DNA of 64,000 bases from Vicugna pacos. Taxonomy: Eukaryota > Chordata > Mammalia > Artiodactyla > Camelidae. Below are positions 10,430-23,265 of this stretch, in pieces; position 1 is the stretch's first letter; every line of letters starts with the position of its first letter. The position numbers and the translations under genes are program-made. The notes beneath the pieces were generated by a model. The model did not search any database. It saw only the letters and a program-made list of their open reading frames with translations, and was not told where the DNA came from. The stretch lies in the NCBI RefSeq assembly GCF_048564905.1, contig NC_133005.1:9117001-9181000 (forward strand). Direction: 5' to 3'.

Positions 10430-12290
10430 GATAATTTGAAAAGAACCTGAGTCAGACCCACTTCCTGACCTTGGAGAGACTCCCAGAGACTGGAGGTCCT
10501 GGGATTCCTCCTGGGGACACAGAGGCTTGTGGCAGCATTCTGGGGTGCTTGTTCTATGACAGTGATACTGGTGCTGCTAAGTGCCTTTTTAAAGCCCCCT
10601 CTCTAGCCTATTAGCACCTGACAGAGGCGTACCTACCCAACAGCTGGCCAGTCTTGGGAACACCAGTCCCAGCAGCAATCAATGCCATTGCCTGGCCACA
10701 ACAGCCAGTGGTCCAGCCTCAGCCCTGGATCTTCCTGGCTTATGAACCAGCCACAGCAGGAGCCAACCCCGCTCACCAGCAACTGGAAGCCTTCGCACAG
10801 GTTAGCGCCTGGCAACCAACGGGCTGAGGGCCAGCCCCATCTACCAATGTGTGACAATCAGCCCACACAGAGGACACTCCAGATCACACAACTCTGGGAA
10901 ACAGAGAGAAGTGTGCTGCTGGGCCCCATGTAAGACTCCTTTTCCTATGTAAGTCCACTTCTCCAAGATTGGGGAACATAAATGACCTACCTAATACATA
11001 CCAAAAAAAAAAAAAAATACAGAGACTTATGCAAAATGAGGTGAAAGAGGGATATAAAATATAAAAATAAGACCCCAGGAGAACAAGGAAAAGTGGAGAT
11101 AAGCAATCGGCCTGGACAAAAGTTCAAGGTAATGATCATAAAAATGCTTATTGAACTCAGAAGAAGAACAGAAGAACACAGTGAGACATTTAACAAGAGT
11201 TCAAAAATATTTAAAAAATCAAGCAGAGCTGAAGAATACAATGAATAAAAAATACAAAGGAAGAAATTAACAGTAAATTAGATGATACAGAGGAATAGAT
11301 CAGCCAACTGGAAGACAGAGTAATGGAAAATACCCAAGCTTAAACAAACAAAAAATACTTTTAAAAATGAGGACAGTTTAAGATACTTCTGGGACAACAT
11401 CAAGCATTCGCAGTGTAGGGAATCTCAGGAGAGGAAAGAGAGAAAGAGGGAGAGAACTTATTTAAAGTGATGATAGATGAAAATTTCTCCCACATGGGAA
11501 AGGAAATAGACACTCAAGACCAGAAAAAAAATGGAACCCCAAACTAGATCAACCCAAAGAAATTCACAGCAAGGCATATTGTCATTAAAATGGCAAAATT
11601 TAAAGATAAAGAAAACAAATAAATCAATTTAAAAGCAGTGTTGACTGAAATATATGTGCAGCCAAAAAGTTAAGAGTTATGTTTTATTTGATGGGAAGAC
11701 TTGAGCCAGGATGACAGCCTCTCAGATCTCTCTGAGGGACTGCTCCCAAGAGGTAGGGGAGGAGCTAGGATATACAGGTGCTTTACAACAAAGACCAGGT
11801 GCTTGGAACAACAGAAGATTGCTTGGTATCTAAAGAGAACCAGGCATCTCAAGTTCAAGAATTTAGTGCTTTTCTATGTATGGGAGGAAGCAGACATTTG
11901 GGCTCATTGAATCCATTCCTTTGTCAAGCACGTAGCTATCTAGGGCCAGTATCCTGTCCTTTCCTATTCTGAGTCCGCTCAGAGGGCACCACTGTGAAGG
12001 GCTGCAGAGGCTGGGCTGCAGGCATGTCCTCACTGGCGGGTGGTGGCAGCCGCTGATGACTTGGTTTCAGCATTCTTTGTTTACTGATATGTTTGCAGTA
12101 TTTTCATTCACATTGCAGTAATTTCGTTCACAGCAGGAAGTCAAAAGCAGCCAGTTATGTAAAAGAGAAATTACATAAGACTCTCAATTAACTTTTTAGC
12201 AGAAATTTTGCAGGTCAGAAGGCATAATACATTTAAAGTGATGAAAGAAAAAAATATATATATAACCAAGAATACCTGACTGGAAATTTT
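10430..12290 (+). mobile_element. L1 LINE 5' half (5' UTR and ORF1), interrupted by a solo LTR
   Basis: Sense L1 of an older mammalian type. A GC-richer 5' UTR (about 10,430-10,980, with CTTCTCCAAGATTGGGGAAC near its end) is followed by an A-rich ORF1 region containing GAGATAAGCAATCGGCCTGG, GATAGATCAGCCAACTGGAA and TGGGACAACATCAAGCATTC. ORF1 resumes after the LTR at 12,144 (CAGAAATTTTGCAGGTCAGAAG) and stops near 12,290. Reading frames are broken throughout. ORF2 and the 3' end are absent. Confidence 0.85.
11639..12143 (-). mobile_element. Solo LTR fossil inside the L1
   Basis: A 505-bp block beginning TG and ending CA that splits L1 ORF1. AAAGCAG directly flanks it at 11,632-11,638 and 12,144-12,150, and the L1 reads continuously across the join. 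An AATAAA on the minus strand about 40 bp from one end suggests minus orientation. It resembles LTRs I recall from other cetartiodactyls, but I cannot name the family with confidence. No internal region is present, so it is a solo LTR. It is younger than the L1 it sits in. Confidence 0.7.
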
Positions 12291-13643
12291 AAGCTTGCAC
12301 TTAGCCAAGTGATATATTTAGACACAAAAATGTATTGTATTGTTTTGTCAGGCACAGCCCATAGACAAATATTTATTTTACTTTTCTGAAAGCTGACCCA
12401 AATTTGTGTATGTGTTAATAGATATTATAAACAATCAATTAGAAATTGGCAATTGGCTAAATTTTGTTGTATGCTTAGATTAAAAGGTGTATATCTGATG
12501 TTAATTCCATTTCAAAGCTGCCATGACTTTTTTAATTCTTGAAAGGTAGAATCTTTGACAAAAATAAAAACAGTGTTAGCAAACTAACATTCATTGGGCT
12601 TTTATTATGTACCAGTTACTATTATAAATCATGCTTGCATGTTTTAGGAGCTGCTACTAAGTATGAAGTGATACATTTGGTGGATCATGGGAGTCCATGA
12701 TTGGGTTAACAAATTGTAACAGACCCCAGCCACCTGTCACCTTTAAGAAAAACAAATGTGTTTAGTAACTGCTTTGCAAGCAGGCGCTTGTGCATCTGCA
12801 CTCCTGTCTCCTTGCTGTAAAAAGCAAAGGCAATGACTTGCTTGCATAGTTGAGGTTTTAGATAGCACGCTGCTCATTGCAAAGCAATAACCCAAGCCCT
12901 CAGCTAGAAACACTGGGCTTGTGTGCTGTTAGATAGTCTATTATCCCCAAAACAAGGACATGGCTGGTCTGGCGATCTGCTTTGTAATGAACATATCTAA
13001 AGAATGTATCTTGTTCCCCTCTCCCCATGACTTCCTTAAAGATACACTAAGCCTTTGTACTCATTGCGACTTCTACAATCTCGATCCCATCTTGTTTTTC
13101 CCTAAATTCCTGCATTCCATCCCACACAACTGTTAATGATTTTTTCTTTGATTATACACAATAATCAATGGGAGCATTTGAGAGGCTCATGGAGTTGGCT
13201 CCTGATTCTTGCTCTTTTGACTTTTTCCACAGAGTCTCAAGTAATTCATTCCATCTCAGTGGGACTTATACTGGCCAGAACCCACCATGGAGGCGGGATA
13301 ATCCAGCCCTGCTTATCAAATAAATATTCAGATCAAGATTTGGGGGCCAAAAAAGAAATCCCTGATTTCTTACATAGGAGAAAATTCTGTTGCATAGGTA
13401 ACAGAAAAGTCTGTTGTAACTAATTAAATTCCATCTTGGAACATTTGAGTATTTTCTTTTGTCTTATCCTTCATGTATTCCTATTTGAGATCTATGATTA
13501 ATGTGTTTTCAGGGTATTAATACTGGCTATTGGTGAAAGACCAGTGATATATGGGTATCCTTGATAGTTAGTGGCATCAAAATCTCTTAGGGGGTGTTTG
13601 AGAGAGCTGATGCATTGATACTGTTGCCTATAGATGCAACTGG
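12291..13643. other. Intergenic DNA, possible further LTR fossil
   Basis: No gene. About 12,716-13,290 starts TGTAACAGACCCCAGCCACC and has the general look of a retroviral LTR (moderate GC, TCTCAAGTAATTCATTCC near its end). I cannot assign a family or firm ends, and the rest is unassigned. Confidence 0.3.
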
Positions 13644-14943
13644 TGTTCCAGGTTTTTATCCCATCCCAGAAAGAATTCAGAGACAAGACTTAGAGGTTAA
13701 AAAAGGTAAAGTGAGAATTTATTAAAGGACGGATAGTACACTCTCAGGGGAGAGTGGGCAGGCTCAGGGGAGTAGCTACCCTGAGTTTCTTTGGCAAGTC
13801 AGTTACATAGGGTATAAAAATGAATGGGCAGAATATTTATTGGGGAGGAAAGGGTTTGGGGTCATATTCCCTGATTATCATCCCAACTCCACCTTCCCAA
13901 AGGGAGGAGGGATTTTTTTTTAACATTTTTTATTGATTTATAATCATTTTACAATGTTGTGTCAAATTCCAGTGTTCAGCACAATTTTTCAGTCATTCAT
14001 GGACATATACACACTCAATGTTACATTTTTTTCTCTGTGAGTTATCATAACATTTTGTGTATATTTCCCTGTGCTATACAGTGTAATCTTGTTTATCTAT
14101 TCTACAATTTTGAAATCCCAGTCTATCCCTTCCCACCCTCCGCCCTCCTGGTAACCACAAGTCTGCATTCTCTGTCTGTGAGTCTATTTCTGTCCTGTAT
14201 TTATGCTTTGTTTTTGTTTGTTTGTTTGTTTTTGTTTTTGTTTTTTAGATTCCACATATGAGCGATCTCATATGGTATTTTTCTTTCTCTTTCTGGCTTA
14301 CTTCACTTAGAATGACATTCTCCAGGAGCATCCATGTTGCTGCAAATGGCATTATGTTGTCAGTTTTTATGGCTGAATAGAATTCCATTGTATAAATATA
14401 CCACATCTTCTTTATCCAGTCACCTGTTGATGGACATTTAGGCTGTTTCCATGTTTTGGCTATTGTAAATAGTGCTGCTATGAACATTGGGGTGCAGGTG
14501 TCATCCTGAAGTAGATTTCCTTCTGGATACAAGCCCAGGAGTGGGATTCCTGGGTCATATGGTAGGGAGGAGGGATTTTTGTCCTTATTTAGCCTGGATC
14601 GGAAGTGTCCTGGTGTTGGTGCATGATGGGCACTTCTGATCTGCAAGGCTAATTTTATTGAAATGAGGGCATAATGAGCAAAAGGTTACATTTGGACACT
14701 AGAAATTCCTGCCTTTTCTCACCTTTCTTTGTTCTTCTCCAGGCCACTTGTCATCCCAAAAGGCATGATCCCTTATCAGCCCCAAGGTTCCTGCTTTCCT
14801 TTCTCTGCCCAAGGATCCCTGCTGCTCACATGATGTGTGGTTTCCTGCATTTGGCCTGTGCCCCTCCTTTCTGCCCAATTCCTGCCACTTGGTCTGTGTT
14901 CCCCTTTCTCTGCTCACATCTAGCTATTTGCCTGCTCTAACAA
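13644..14943 (-). mobile_element. Antisense LTR fossil, split by a short L1
   Basis: On the minus strand it reads as an LTR: a U3-like region, then AATAAATTCTCACTTTACC near 13,710-13,730, and a terminal stretch ending TGGAACA at about 13,644. Without the 646-bp L1 inside it, it is about 640 bp. No coding region belongs to it. I place it as an endogenous-retrovirus LTR of uncertain class, and its ends are approximate. Confidence 0.6.
13918..14563 (-). mobile_element. 5'-truncated L1 3' end with 17-bp target-site duplication
   Basis: Starts with a poly-T (poly-A on the minus strand). It then carries the L1 3' UTR and the last part of ORF2 in antisense (GAATGACATTCTCCAGGAGC; GCTATTGTAAATAGTGCTGC). 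AGGGAGGAGGGATTTTT flanks it at 13,901-13,917 and 14,564-14,580, a textbook target-site duplication. The perfect repeat suggests a fairly young insertion. It disrupts the antisense LTR. Confidence 0.92.
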
Positions 14944-16286
14944 TAATGTGTACCATAAGGGAACAGAATTCTTCAGAGGATAACATGCAAATGAGATGTC
15001 CAGGACACATCTTTAATTTGTGAGGAGAAGGTTCATTTACAGCCTTATTGTCCTATATCTAATAGAGTTGCCACTGCTTCTTATGGACTGTGATTGCTAT
15101 GCTGACATAAAGGAAAGCTGATTGTGGAAAATGCTGTAATACAAGGAAATGTCATAACCTTATACCTTTGAACAAATTCAGTATATTAAGCTGATCTTGA
15201 AACCATTAATTATTCCTAGTCTAAATTATTTATGTTGATGTCTATATCAAAACCAGAGGCCTCAACTGTTGAAAAATAAGTGAGTCTGAGTCACAGCATA
15301 TTGTTACAAAATTTGATATTAGAGCTCTCTTTTTCCTTGTCATTTATACTAATATATAGATTATAGACAATTATTTCAAGGGGAAATTCTGAAAACAGTG
15401 GCCTGGAGTAGGACTGTTTAGAAGAGTTTCCTTACTACCACTAAGGTTTAAAGGTAATTCATGGCATTTCATCACACTAGGATAGTTTAGAGATGGAAGG
15501 AAGAACTACTTTTTCTCTCCAAGAGTCTGTAATCTATTATTTAGAAATGTTTCCAAAATTTTGGTGAAGAAAAAGCCACAGGGAAGAGGATATGTACTAA
15601 AAACTTCATTCGTATAATCACAGATGCATGTTTGTTATTCTTTTCTCTAAGTATATTTACCTGATATTTTTTCTTTCTTTTTTTTTTTTTTACTGATAAT
15701 ATTTTGAAACCTAGTGAAAGAATTAGGTGAAATTATGACCTACATTTTGACTTATCACTTTAAAGACATATGTATGTAGTTTTTCAAAGGGAATATGATA
15801 ACGATTTCATGTGCATAATGACAAATATTTCAAACTATTTTGCTTATTTTTATTTTTTGTATAAATGCATTTTAGATGTATAGTAGAATCTTATTATAAG
15901 ATAGCTTCTTAAAGGAATTTGGCTGTGGTGGTGTGATGTGTGTAGAAATCAGCTGGAGAGTTGCTTAATAATGAAGATTTCCAGAGATTCACTCCTTTTG
16001 AATCTTCTCTTCTAATCTCAAGCAGAAACAATGTTAAGAAGATATTTGAAAATTGGGTGATAATAAGAAATTTGTTTATCTGAAGCTTTGTGTGATGATA
16101 ACAAAGAGGAACAAAGGAACTAAGAAGACACAGAAAGACTAGATCAGAATTCTGTTGGAGTAACATAAAGGCCAAATTATAAATAAGATACAAGCCAATG
16201 TCTGAGTATGTTGAACACTCTAGAAGTTGTAAAGCAGGTGAATCTGGGAAATTTAGGAAGCCAAGTCACAAATATGGTGCACATGG
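14944..16286. other. Intergenic DNA, no gene seen
   Basis: About 1.3 kb of AT-rich sequence with a poly-T run near 15,678-15,692. No credible gene and no repeat that I can name. Confidence 0.5.
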
Positions 16287-18397
16287 AAGAACATTTATCT
16301 TCATGAAGTTATAATGGTAACAATTTCTTAAATGCCTTCTGAAGGAAATACAACAGCCAGAAGAGAAAAATGTATTGTGACTCAAAGCCCAAAAAGAAAA
16401 AGAAAAAGAAAGGAACAAAGAAGAAATACCAAATCAACAGGAAAACTAAGTTCAAAATGTCAAAAAGCACACATCTATCAATAATTACTGTAAATGTCAA
16501 TGAACTGAATGCTCCAATCAAAAGACACAGAGAGGCAGACTGGACAATAAAATAAGAACCTACAATATGCTGCATCAAGAGACCCATTTTAGGGAGAAGG
16601 ATGCACATAGATTGAAAGTGAGAAGATGGAAAAAGACATTTCACTCAAATGGAAATGACAAGAAAGCAGGAGTAGCAATATTGATTTGAGACAAAATAGA
16701 CTTTAAAAAAAGGGCCATAAAGAAAGATAAGGAAGGACACACTGTAATGATAAAATGAGCAATACAAGATGAGAATATTACACTTGTTAACACATACAAA
16801 CCCAATATAGGAGCACCTACACACATAAAGCAAATGCTAACAGATATAAAGGGAGAAATTGATGGGAGCACAATCATAGTAGGAGATTTTAACACCTCAT
16901 TAACATCACTGGACAGATCTTCCAGACAGAAAATCAATAAGGCAATGGAGAAACTAAATGACACAATAAAACAATTGGGCTTGGTTGATGTTTTCAGAAC
17001 ATTACATCCACAAAAAATAGAATATACATTCTTTTCAAGGGCACATGGAAGATTCTCTAGGATAGATCATGTATTCAGGCACAAAAGAAGCCTCAACAAA
17101 TTCAAGAAGATAGAAATTATTTCAAACTTCTTTTCTGACCACAAAACCATGAAACTAGAAAACCACCACAGAGAAACAAAGGAGAAAAAAAAAATGACAA
17201 CATGGAGATTAAACAACATGCTACCAAAAAAAAAAAAAAGTCAATGATGAAATCAAAATCTAGGGATGCAGCAAAAGCAGTCCTAAGAGGGAAGTTCATA
17301 GCGATACAAGCCTTCTTCAATAAAGAACAATCTCAAATAAACAACTTAACCTACTATCTAAAAGAATTAGAAAAAGAAGAGCAAAGTCAAAAGCCAGCAG
17401 AAGGTAGGAAATAATAAAGATTAGGGAGATAATAAATAAAATAGAGATTTTTTTAAATAGAAAAATCAATCAAACCAAGAGCTGTTTTTTTTTGAAAGGG
17501 TAAAATTGACAAACTTCTCTGGCCAGGCTTACCAAGAAGAAAAGAGAGAGAACACAAATAAACAAATTAAGAAAGAAAAATGTAGAAATTACAACCAATA
17601 CCACAAAAATACAAAATATCATAAGAGAATACTATGAACAACTATATGGAAACAAAGTGGATGACTAGAAGAAATGGACAAGTATTTGGAAACATACAGT
17701 CCATGAAGACTGACTCAAGAAGAAATAGACCACTTGAACACACTGATCACTAGAAGTGAAATAAAGTTAGTAATAAAAAACCTCCCTGCAAACAAAAGTC
17801 CAGGACCAGATGGCTTCACAGGGGAATCTACCAAACATACAAAGAAGAACTCATACCGGTTCTTCTCAAACTCTTCCAAAAGATTGAAAAGGAAGGCGTC
17901 CTCTCAAACTCATTCTATGAAGCTACCATCACCCTGATACCAAAACCAGACAAAGATATGATCAAAAAAGAAAATTACAGGTCAATATCACTGGTGAACA
18001 TAGATGCACAGATCCTTAACAAAATATTAGCAAACATAATTTAACAGCACATAAAAAATATCATGCACCATGATCAAGTTGGATTTATCCCAGGGACACA
18101 AGGATAGTTCAACATATGCAAATTAATGTGATACACCACGTCCAAAAAAGAAAGAACCAAAACCACATGATAATCTCAATAGATGCAGAAAAAGCATTTG
18201 ATAAAATTCAATACCCACTTATGATAAAAACTTACCAAAGTGGGTATACAGGGAACATATCTCAACATCATAAAAGCTATTCATGATAAACCTACAGCCA
18301 ATATAGTACTCAATGGTGAAAAACTGAAAACCTTCCCACTAAAATCTGGGACAAAAGAAGGATGCCCATCCTCACCACTTCTACTTAACATAGTCTT

Positions 18398-18564
18398 GGG
18401 GAGGAGGGTATAGCTCAGTGGTAGAGCACATGCTTAGCATGCACAAGGTCCTGGGTTCAATTCTGGGTACCTTCTCTGAAAATAATAATTAAATATACCT
18501 AATTACCTCCTCTTCCCTAAATAAATAAATAAATAAATAAACAAATAAATAAATAAATAAAGGA
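18398..18564 (+). mobile_element. Camelid VIC-type SINE (tRNA-Ala derived)
   Basis: The tRNA-related head carries a pol III A box (TAGCTCAGTGG) and B box (GGTTCAATTC), and its anticodon-arm-like CTTAGCATG fits tRNA-Ala(AGC). A short body and an (AAAT)n tail (about 18,519-18,560) follow. AACATAGTCTT flanks it at 18,387-18,397 and 18,565-18,575. It interrupts L1 ORF2 and so postdates that L1. This SINE type is restricted to camelids and is the main clue to the organism. It is not a functional tRNA gene. Confidence 0.93.
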
Positions 18565-19732
18565 AACATAGTCTTAGCAGTCCTAGCCACAGTAATCAGG
18601 CAAGGTAAAAAGAAATAAAATAGATCCACATTGGAAAAGAAGAAGTAAAATTCTCACTATATGCAGATGACTTACTATATACAGAAAACACTAAAAACTC
18701 CACAAAAAACTACTAGAGCTAATTAAAAAAATTGACAATATAGCAGGATACAAGATTAACATAAAAAATCACTTACATTTCTTTACACTAACAATGAATC
18801 AACAGAAGAAAATAAAGAAACAATCCCTTTTAAAATTGAATCCATAACAATAAAGTACTTAGGAATAAATCTGACCAAGGAGCTGAAAAACATATACATA
18901 GAAAATTACAAAGCATTGATTAAGGAAATTAAAGAAGACTTATAGAAATGGAAGGATATCCCATGCTCTTGGATTGGAAGAATCAATATCATTAAAATGG
19001 CTGTACTCCCACGTCAATCTACAGATTTAATGCAATCTCTATCAAATTATCCAGGATACTTTTTACAGAACTGGAACAGGCAATCTTAAAATTTATATGG
19101 AATCACAAAAGGTCCAGAATTGCCAAAGCAATATTGAAGAAAAAGAGTGAAGCTGGAAGAATAATCTTCCGAGACTTCAGACAATATTACAGAGCTACAG
19201 TAATCAAAGCAGCATGGCATTGGCATAAAAACAGACATATGGATCAATGGAACAGAATAGAGAGCCCAGAAATAAGTCCACAAACCTATGGTCAATTAAT
19301 CTTCAACAAAGGTGGCAAGAGTATACAATGGAATAAACACAGTCTCTTCAGCAAGTGATATTGGGAAAACTGGATAGCAGAATGTAAATCAATGAACTTA
19401 GAACACTCCCTCACTCCATTTATAAAAATAAACTCAAAATAGCTTAAAAACTTAAATATGAGATAGGATACTACATCTCCTAGAAGAAAAGATAGGCAAA
19501 ACATTATCTGACATAAATCTTAGCAATGTTCTCCTAGGGCAGTCTATCCAGGCAATGGAAATAACAGGAAAAACTAACAAATGGGACCTAATTAAACTCA
19601 TAAGCTTCTGTACAGCAAAGGAAAACATAAGCAAAACAAAATGACAACCAATGGAATGGGAGAAAATATTTGCTAATGATGCGACTGACAAAGACTTAAT
19701 TTCTAGAATATATAAACAACTCACACAACTTA

Positions 19733-20547
19733 TTATTTGTTTATTTATATTTTTTATTGAGCTAGAGTCAGTTTACAATGTGTCAATTTCTGATGTACAG
19801 CACAATTTTTCAGTCATACATGAATATACATATATTCATTTTCATATTCTTTTTCACCATGAGCTACTACAAGATCTTGAATATATTTCCTGTGCTATAC
19901 AGCGTAAACTTTTTTATCTATTATGTATATATCTGTCAGTTTCTAGAAATCTCAAACTCCGTCTGTCCCTTCCCACCTCCTTTCCCCTGGCAACCACAAG
20001 CTTGTGTTCTATGTCTGTGAGTCTGTCTGTTTCTGTTTTATATTAAAGTTCATTTGTCTTTTTTTTTGGTTTCATATATAAATGATATCATATGGTATTT
20101 TTCTTTCTCTTTCGGGTTAACTTCACTTAGAATAACATTCTCCAGGAACATCCATGTTGCTCTAAATGGCATTATATTGTCATTTTTATGGCTGAATAGT
20201 ATTCCATTGTATAAATATACCACCTCTTCTTTATCCAGTCACCTGTCAATGGACATTTAGGTTGTTTCCATGTATTGGCTATTGTAAATACTGCTGCTAT
20301 GAGCATTGGGGTGCAGGTGTCTTTTTGAATTAGGATTCCTTCTGAGCTGATTGAGTGGGATTGCTGGGTCATATGGTAAGTCTATTTTTAGTCTTTTGAG
20401 GAATCTCCATACTGTTTTCCACAATGGCTGCACCAAACTGCATTTCCACCAGCAGTGTAGGAGAGTTCCCTTTTCTCCACAGCTTCTCCAGCATTATCAT
20501 TTGTGAACTTCTGAATGATGGCCATTCTGACTGGTGTGAGGTGACAG
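19733..20547 (-). mobile_element. Antisense L1 3' end nested in the sense L1
   Basis: Begins with a T-rich stretch (decayed poly-A) and reads as L1 3' UTR and ORF2 C-terminus in antisense. The flanks CTCACACAACTTA (19,720-19,732) and CTCATACAACTTA (20,548-20,560) differ at one base and are the target-site duplication. The host L1 resumes exactly after it. Its sequence is homologous and inverted relative to the host's own 3' end at 20,600-21,500. Confidence 0.9.
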
Positions 20548-21549
20548 CTCATACAACTTAATAACCAAAACCCCAAACAACCCAATCGAAAAATGGGCAG
20601 AAGACCTAAACAAGAAATTCTCCAATAAAGACATACAAATGGCCAATAGGCATATGAAAAAAAATGCTCAATATCCTAATTATCAGAGAAATACAAATCA
20701 AAACTGCAATGAAATATCACCTCACATCAGTCAGAATTGCTGTCATTCAAAAGTCTACAAATGATAAATGCTGGAGAGGCTGTGGAGAAAAGGTAATCCT
20801 CCTACACTGTTGGTGGGAATGTATTCTGCTGCAGCCATTATGGAAAACAGTATGGAGATTCCTCAGAAAACTAAAAATGGACTCACCATGTGATCCAGAA
20901 ACCCCTCTTCTGGGTTATGTATCTGGAAGTAACTCTAATGTGAAAAGATACATGCATTGCAATGTTCATAGCAGCACTATTTATAATAGTCAAGACATGG
21001 AAATAACATAAATGTCCACTGACAGATGACTGGATAAAGAAGTTGTGATACATTTATATAATGAAATGCTACTCAGCCATAAAAAAGAATAAAATAATGC
21101 CATTTGCAGCAACATGGATGGACCTAGAGATCATCATTGTAAGTGAAGTAAGCCAGAAGGAGAAAGAAAAATACCATATGATGTCACTCATATGTGGAAT
21201 TTTAAAAGAAGAAGAAGAAAAAGAAGAAGAAAAGAGGGCATTAATGAACTCATCTACAAAACAGAAACAGACTTACAGACATAGTAAACAATCTCATGGT
21301 TACTGGAGAATGGGGATGGGAAAGGATAAATTTGGGAGTTTTAAGATTTACAAATGTTAGCCATTATATATAAAAATATATTTTTAAAAAATTCTTCTGT
21401 ATAGCACAGTCAACTATGTTCAGTATCTTGTAATAACCTTTAATGAAAAAAATGAAAACAAATATATGGATGTATATGCATGACTGGGACATTGTGCTGT
21501 ACACCAGAAACTGACACGTTGTAATCAATGTACTTCAATAAAAAAAAAG

Positions 21550-22348
21550 AACACTTTTACATTCATGTTCATCAAGGAAAAAAATAAATAAAAATAAAAC
21601 ACACTTGCAAATGGAAAAAAAGAGTCAAATTCCTCTGAATACACATCACATTTTTAAAAAACTTTTTTCACCCTATCAATATTTTTATAAAAATGTATAC
21701 AATTATTCTCCCTGTAAATTATTTCTTTTTACTTAATCACATTTAAAAAGTGCTTATTATATCTAGGAATTTTAGAAATGCTAACATATTTCACTCTTGC
21801 AGCTCCCTGTGTGTTAGGTACTTCTATTATCCTTGTTTTTGAGATGAAGAAACTCAGGCACAGTATTAGACACAGTGTGTCTAAACTCACAGCTGTAAAT
21901 CTGGGGTTAAGCCCCAAGAGCTTTGGCTCCAGGATCCACACATTCAACTACAATATTATCCTGCCTCTCTATTCTTGACAATACAGTAGTTCTCAGTAGT
22001 AACAAATGTTCACTGAAGAAAATGGTGTTTTATGGGTAATACTTATGCTAAACAAGGTAGGCATGGCCATGTAATTGCTCTGATCAATGACATGTGAACA
22101 GAACTGGCAATGTCACTTCTGGGCATAAATATTTAAGAACTTGTTTTCAGTTCTACACTCTCATTAGTTTCCGTGATGATCCAGGAAGCATGTGTTGATT
22201 GGAAGTACCATAAGATCAAAGTAGCTCAGAATACTGAACCAGGACATAGAGTACAGTTGCCCTGGAAAGCTACCCAGTAGAATTTATATGAGCAAGATAT
22301 GAACATTTGGGGTAGTAAGCCACTGATCTTCTTGTAGCATAGTATAGC
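21550..22348. other. Intergenic DNA with a MIR
   Basis: No gene. Contains the MIR fragment at 21,741-21,970, listed separately. The remainder is unassigned. Confidence 0.5.
21741..21970 (-). mobile_element. MIR SINE
   Basis: Reverse-oriented MIR: GTGTTAGGTACTTCTATTAT, GATGAAGAAACTCAGGCACA, ACTCACAGCTGTAAATCTGG and GGCTCCAGGATCC follow the family order. Confidence 0.75.
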
Positions 22349-22559
22349 CTAGTGATTCTCTACCAGGAGTGATTTTGACACACAGAAGATATCGGACAGT
22401 GTCTAGAGACAGTTTAAATTGCCACAGCTTGGGAGAGGGTTAAAATTGACATGTAATGGGCAAAGGCCAGGGATGCTGCCAAACCTTGTACATTGCACAG
22501 TACAGACTCCACAACAAAGAATTATTGTGTCCAAATAGTGCGGAGACTGAGAAACCCTA
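22349..22559 (-). mobile_element. MER20 (hAT-Charlie DNA transposon)
   Basis: About 210 bp. It begins CTAGTGATTCTCTACC, continues GGCCAGGGATGCTGCCAAAC and ACAACAAAGAATTATTGTG, and ends GAGAAACCCTAA. This matches the length and both terminal inverted repeats of MER20 in reverse orientation. It is a non-autonomous old eutherian element, and copies of MER20 are known to have been co-opted as enhancers in endometrium. Confidence 0.85.
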
Positions 22560-23254
22560 ACATAGCCGATTCTAATCATGTTATTGCTTCACAGTAAGCA
22601 TGAGAGTGCATGGAGCAGTTACAATAAGCTCACCTGTGATAATCTGTCACACTAGAATAAAACTGTACCTTAAGCTACACATCCCCTTTTTCTCCTCTAA
22701 GTGGCAACCAAGTGCAGCTTATCCATATAATTTCCACAAAAGTTTGTATCATAAATCATTCTTCATCTCTACCCAGAAAATTCCTACATATGTACTTTCC
22801 TTTCAGAATCTTCTGAATTTGTTTTTAAAAACACTCTATTAAGACCTTGCACAAATGCAAATTACCAGTCACTAGTACAAACATACTAGGTTAAGCGAAG
22901 TTGGAAGCCATTGGAGACAGACACATTTTCTTCTTGTGACTGACTTCAATTGTAATTAGGCATGTAAACCATCTGTGCTGGGAAAATTAATTTTTCAAAG
23001 AAACCTAGCCATGCTCTCTGGCACCTGGGGTTTGGTTTGTTCTTGTTTCCATTGTGTCTGAAAAAGCTGCATAACACCTGAGTTGAGGAAGCCAATGGCT
23101 CACTGAAAAATGGAAAGAACCTAGCCACTCTCTGTGAGACCAACCCGAAGGAAGTAGTCTTGATTCAGCACCTATTGAATTAATCTGTAGGACGGCTGTG
23201 AAACTGCTTCTACAGCTTAGAAGAGTTAAAGGTCCAGGATTTTCATGTATCAAG
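22560..23254. other. Intergenic DNA, no gene seen
   Basis: About 0.7 kb between MER20 and the PITX2 retrocopy. An 80-codon frame at 22,600-22,842 has no recognisable features. Confidence 0.5.
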
Positions 23255-23265
23255 AAAAGGACTTG

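Larger units (their letters stand above)
16306..21549 (+). mobile_element. L1 LINE, mostly ORF2 plus 3' UTR, with two nested insertions
   Basis: Sense L1 of about 4.2 kb once the SINE and the antisense L1 are removed. The 5' end lies just before ORF2. Endonuclease-domain pieces are visible (IIVGDFNTSL; SRIDHVF at 17,055-17,085). Reverse-transcriptase pieces follow: [10 protein letters not shown] at 17,790, and the catalytic YADD (LYADDLLY) near 18,655-18,680. The 3' UTR ends in AATAAAAAAAAA at about 21,536-21,549. Stops and frameshifts are scattered across ORF2, so it is dead. A possible diverged target-site duplication is AAGAACATTTATCTTCATG at 16,287-16,305 versus AAGAACACTTTTACATTCATG-like sequence after the tail; I hold this loosely. 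Confidence 0.9.

Noticed and set aside
18398-18470. tRNA-Ala-like gene with A and B boxes
   Set aside because: It is the head of a camelid SINE, followed by a SINE body and A-rich tail and flanked by target-site duplications.
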